Shown here in pieces: positions 61,735 through 64,000 of a DNA stretch of 64,000 nucleotides (position 1 is its first letter; each line of letters begins with the position of its first letter). The notes below the pieces were generated by a model that was not told the DNA's origin, did no database searches, and worked only from the letters and a program-made list of their open reading frames with translations. The position numbers and the translations under genes were made by a program. Source of the DNA: Takakia lepidozioides (Eukaryota; Streptophyta; Takakiopsida; Takakiales; Takakiaceae); the NCBI GenBank assembly GCA_030704615.1, contig CM060733.1, positions 29,328,001 through 29,392,000 on the forward strand. Direction: 5' to 3'.

Positions 61735-64000
61735 CTACTCTGATGGAGGTGGCACATCCTCTGCATGGGCATTGCCTTCCAGCAACTCTCTATTCCATCT
61801 AACTGAAGCTGTAAAGGCGACTAATGTTGGCATCTTGCCCCGCTGGGCAGCCGCTATATCCCCAATGAATGTCACAGGGAGCTGTGCACGGCGACCATTG
61901 CCTGACTGCCATCCAGGCCTGTAGGATGCTAACTCCTCCCAAAAGTCCAGGGTGAAGCCCATGGGGTATAACACTACCCCACCAACGAGGACATCGTAAG
62001 AGACTGCGTCTATCACAATGGCCTTGGCTCGCATTACTGAGCCATCGATAGGATGATCCGGCTGCAGTCTAATGGCCAACTGATGTCGTGTCATGCCCCG
62101 AGCCTGCTCTGATCCTCCCAGAGATGTCTGTATCTGGAAAGGACAAGGCTCCATATCCGCCTCCATGAGGCCCAAACCTGCAATAGCAGCTCTGCCCAAC
62201 ATCAGTGGCTGAGCTCCCGAGTCCAACAAGACCCGCAGTGGCCGGTACTTCTTGCCTGCCGGTCCACTCAAAGTGAAAATGCCTCCCTGGTTGTCTAACA
62301 AGACAACTCCAGGTGTCACCATGGCGCGCTCAAAGGCTGGCCTAGCTGGCAGCTCCGTCAACCTGACAGCTGCAGCTTGCCAGGGCGCAGCCGTGGCAGT
62401 TTTGACCCTCAAATCCGAGGATCCCTCTGCCACTACACCTTCCACTAACTCCGCAGAAGATGAAGTGACATCCCCACTCTCACAGAGTGTTGCTGCTAGT
62501 CGGAACACTGCAGCTGGTCTCACCCCCGGCGTCGCAATCATTGTTGCCGAGAACAGTGGGGCCTGACACACAGAGGTGGCTGCCCCCAATAACACACCGG
62601 CCGCACTAGCCTTGGCAGCAGGTGTCAGTGCTGCACGTGTAGCTCTCCCCAATGGCATAGAAACCTCCGCCTCGGTAACAGTCGGGCGAGAACTAGGTGC
62701 CATGGATGGCGTTGACACTGTCTCCGCCAAGGTGAATGACTGAGGCAGCCTTGCCTGACGGCTTGCCTCCCCACGTTGTGGATCCAACTCCACCTCTGCA
62801 CCTCGTGGCTCAGGAACTCGTGCTGCTCCTCGAGTCACGGCTGCAGCAGACTCCACCTGCTCTAGTGGTAGTGCTGCTCCGCACATGAATCCCATGCCTC
62901 CCATATCTCCTCCCTCAGGAGCAGGAGGTGGACCATCCCGCCTGGGAGCCGGTACCGCCTGAGCTATAGCCATGGCAGCGAGCCTCTGCTCTAGCTGCTG
63001 AAGCCGATTGGCCATGCCTTGGTCAACACCCTGACCTCCGCGTCCTTGGCCATGTGGAGCTTGCCCTTGGCCTGCACCTTGTGCCCGACCACCTCGTCCT
63101 CTTTGGGCTGGTCCACCTCGCCCCCGGCCACCATTGTTCCCTTGGAACTGGCATGGGCGCAACTCAGGATGCAAATCATAACACTGGGCATCTCCATGCC
63201 CATACTTGCCACAATGCCCACACTGCAATTGTGCAGGCTGTGCTTGTGCCGGCCTTTTGCCACTCTCTGGGCAATCTCTCTTGACATGGGGTCCTCCACA
63301 TGTCCAACATATCACCCCTGGTTGCTGTTGGCCTGCAAAAGATGCCACGGGCCTCTGCACCTGAGGTCCCCTGTAAGCTCCATGGAACTTGGGCTGGGCA
63401 ACCTTGCCCCCCTGACCACGCTGTTAGGTAGTCCCTTGTGCCTGTGGGCTGACAGCTGTGCCCCGTGCAGGCATGTCCTTGCCAAATCCAATTGTAACAA
63501 CTCGCTCCTCCACAATGTTGAGCTCAATCCGCTCAGCCAGCAGAAACACATCTGCTAATGTGGGTTGGGCTGCTTGTAACAGGGTTGCATCTCGCACCCT
63601 TCTCTTGAGCTCCTTGTCCAGAATTCTATACCAAAACTGGATTGTCTGAGCTTCAGTAACCCCTTGGGTCACACTTATCAAGCGCCTCATACGAGTGTAC
63701 GCCTCTCGCAGGCTCTCACTGGGTTTGCGCTGGAAGTCTTGCAAACTTCGCAGCTTCTCTGTCCGTACACCTTGGTAGTTCCTCCGCAACTCCTGGAAGA
63801 ACTCCACCACCGGGTTGAATCTAGGCACATGTGTTGTAGTCGTGGCAGGAGAAGTAGTAGCACCTTTTGAACTGGTACCACCTGCAGAAGTACCAGCACT
63901 ACTTGCTCCACTACTAGTGCTGGCAGTGGGAGCTATTGGTACTGATGCAACTACTGGTCGCGTCGTGCCTCGAGTAATGGAGACGTAGTCAGGTGACCAA
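61735..64000 (-). pseudogene. Gag and protease of the methyltransferase-bearing element
   Basis: A Ser/Thr/Gly-rich N-terminal segment enters from the window edge. Next is a Retrotrans_gag-like helical domain (VVEFFQELRRNYQGVRTEKL, SLREAYTRMRRLI, PTLADVFLLAERIELN). Then come a TAA stop near 63,424, two CCHC knuckles (CWTCGGPHVKRDC and CGHCGKYGHGDAQC, about 63,310-63,180), RG-rich repeats, the coiled LQQLEQRLAAMA, a long linker, and a retropepsin with LLDSGAQPLMLGRAAIAGLG (catalytic DSG near 62,220). The protease is followed by GFTLDFWEEL and ends at TAG 61,737-61,735. The methyltransferase frame begins directly after this stop in the same frame. Intact catalytic triad and knuckles suggest a moderately young copy. 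Confidence 0.85.

Larger units (their letters stand above)
59735..64000 (-). mobile_element. Retrotransposon encoding gag, protease, DNA cytosine methyltransferase and RT
   Basis: Order on the minus strand from the window edge: gag, CCHC knuckles, retropepsin, C5 methyltransferase, linker, Ty3/gypsy-type RT, then the assembly gap. Gag to protease to methyltransferase motif I lie in one reading frame broken only by two stops (TAA near 63,424 and TAG at 61,737-61,735). The element extends beyond 64000, so the 5' LTR is outside the window; RNase H, integrase and the 3' LTR are in or beyond the gap. The copy at 47,664-49,918 is a rearranged relative. Confidence 0.85.

Overview
This window looks like nuclear DNA of a streptophyte, either an early land plant or, my best guess, a charophyte alga such as Chara. 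The evidence is split genes with canonical GT-AG introns, plant-type full-length ABCC transporters, a plant-type PR-1 sequence, a cytosolic-type ribulose-phosphate 3-epimerase, a p24 cargo-receptor exon, and a heavy load of decayed eukaryotic transposons (Ty3/gypsy, LINE, SINE, hAT, foldback/MITE). Species assignment is inference only.

Layout. 1-4.5 kb: mostly unrecognised sequence with one p24/emp24 GOLD-domain exon (minus). 5.0-6.0 kb: an intact single-exon RING protein of the Topors type (plus). 8.6-12.3 kb: ribulose-5-phosphate 3-epimerase (minus), reconstructed as eight exons including a 5-nt micro-exon; its introns hold a LINE tail and a foldback. 12.95-18.3 kb: a complete hAT transposon by its ends (15-bp TIRs, perfect 8-bp target duplication), which carries fragments of two host genes, PR-1 and ETF-ubiquinone oxidoreductase, plus a broken transposase. 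20.0-29.7 kb (plus) and 32.7-41.9 kb (minus): two convergent full-length ABCC/MRP transporter genes whose reconstructed reading frames close exactly (1539 and 1540 aa). LINE pieces sit in introns of both. Between them lie a shrunken hAT relative, a tRNA-derived SINE and small foldbacks. 42-45 kb: noncoding, with a MITE-like element and a 94-nt hairpin. 45-47.7 kb: 5' part of a LINE with ORF1. 47.7-49.9 kb: a rearranged copy of a retroelement (RT on plus, gag/protease on minus). 49.9-54.8 kb: a 5'-truncated, inactivated chromovirus (minus). 55.6-57.25 kb: a satellite of about 31 palindromes spaced about 53 bp apart, with recurring spacer classes. 57.6-59.2 kb: a frameshifted gene of unknown function with a ParB-like DGNHR motif. 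59,235-59,734: assembly gap of 500 N. 59.7 kb to the end: a Ty3/gypsy-like retroelement (minus) that encodes a cytosine-5 DNA methyltransferase between protease and reverse transcriptase.

How it works together. The intact host genes are unrelated housekeeping/transport functions: protein ubiquitination, pentose-phosphate metabolism, and ATP-driven organic-anion/conjugate transport. The rest is transposon biology. The most interesting unit is the methyltransferase-bearing retrotransposon, a mobile element that would bring its own DNA-modifying enzyme. The copy here is disrupted by frameshifts and stops, so it shows the architecture but is probably not functional itself. The gene-capturing hAT and the palindromic satellite are the next most notable.
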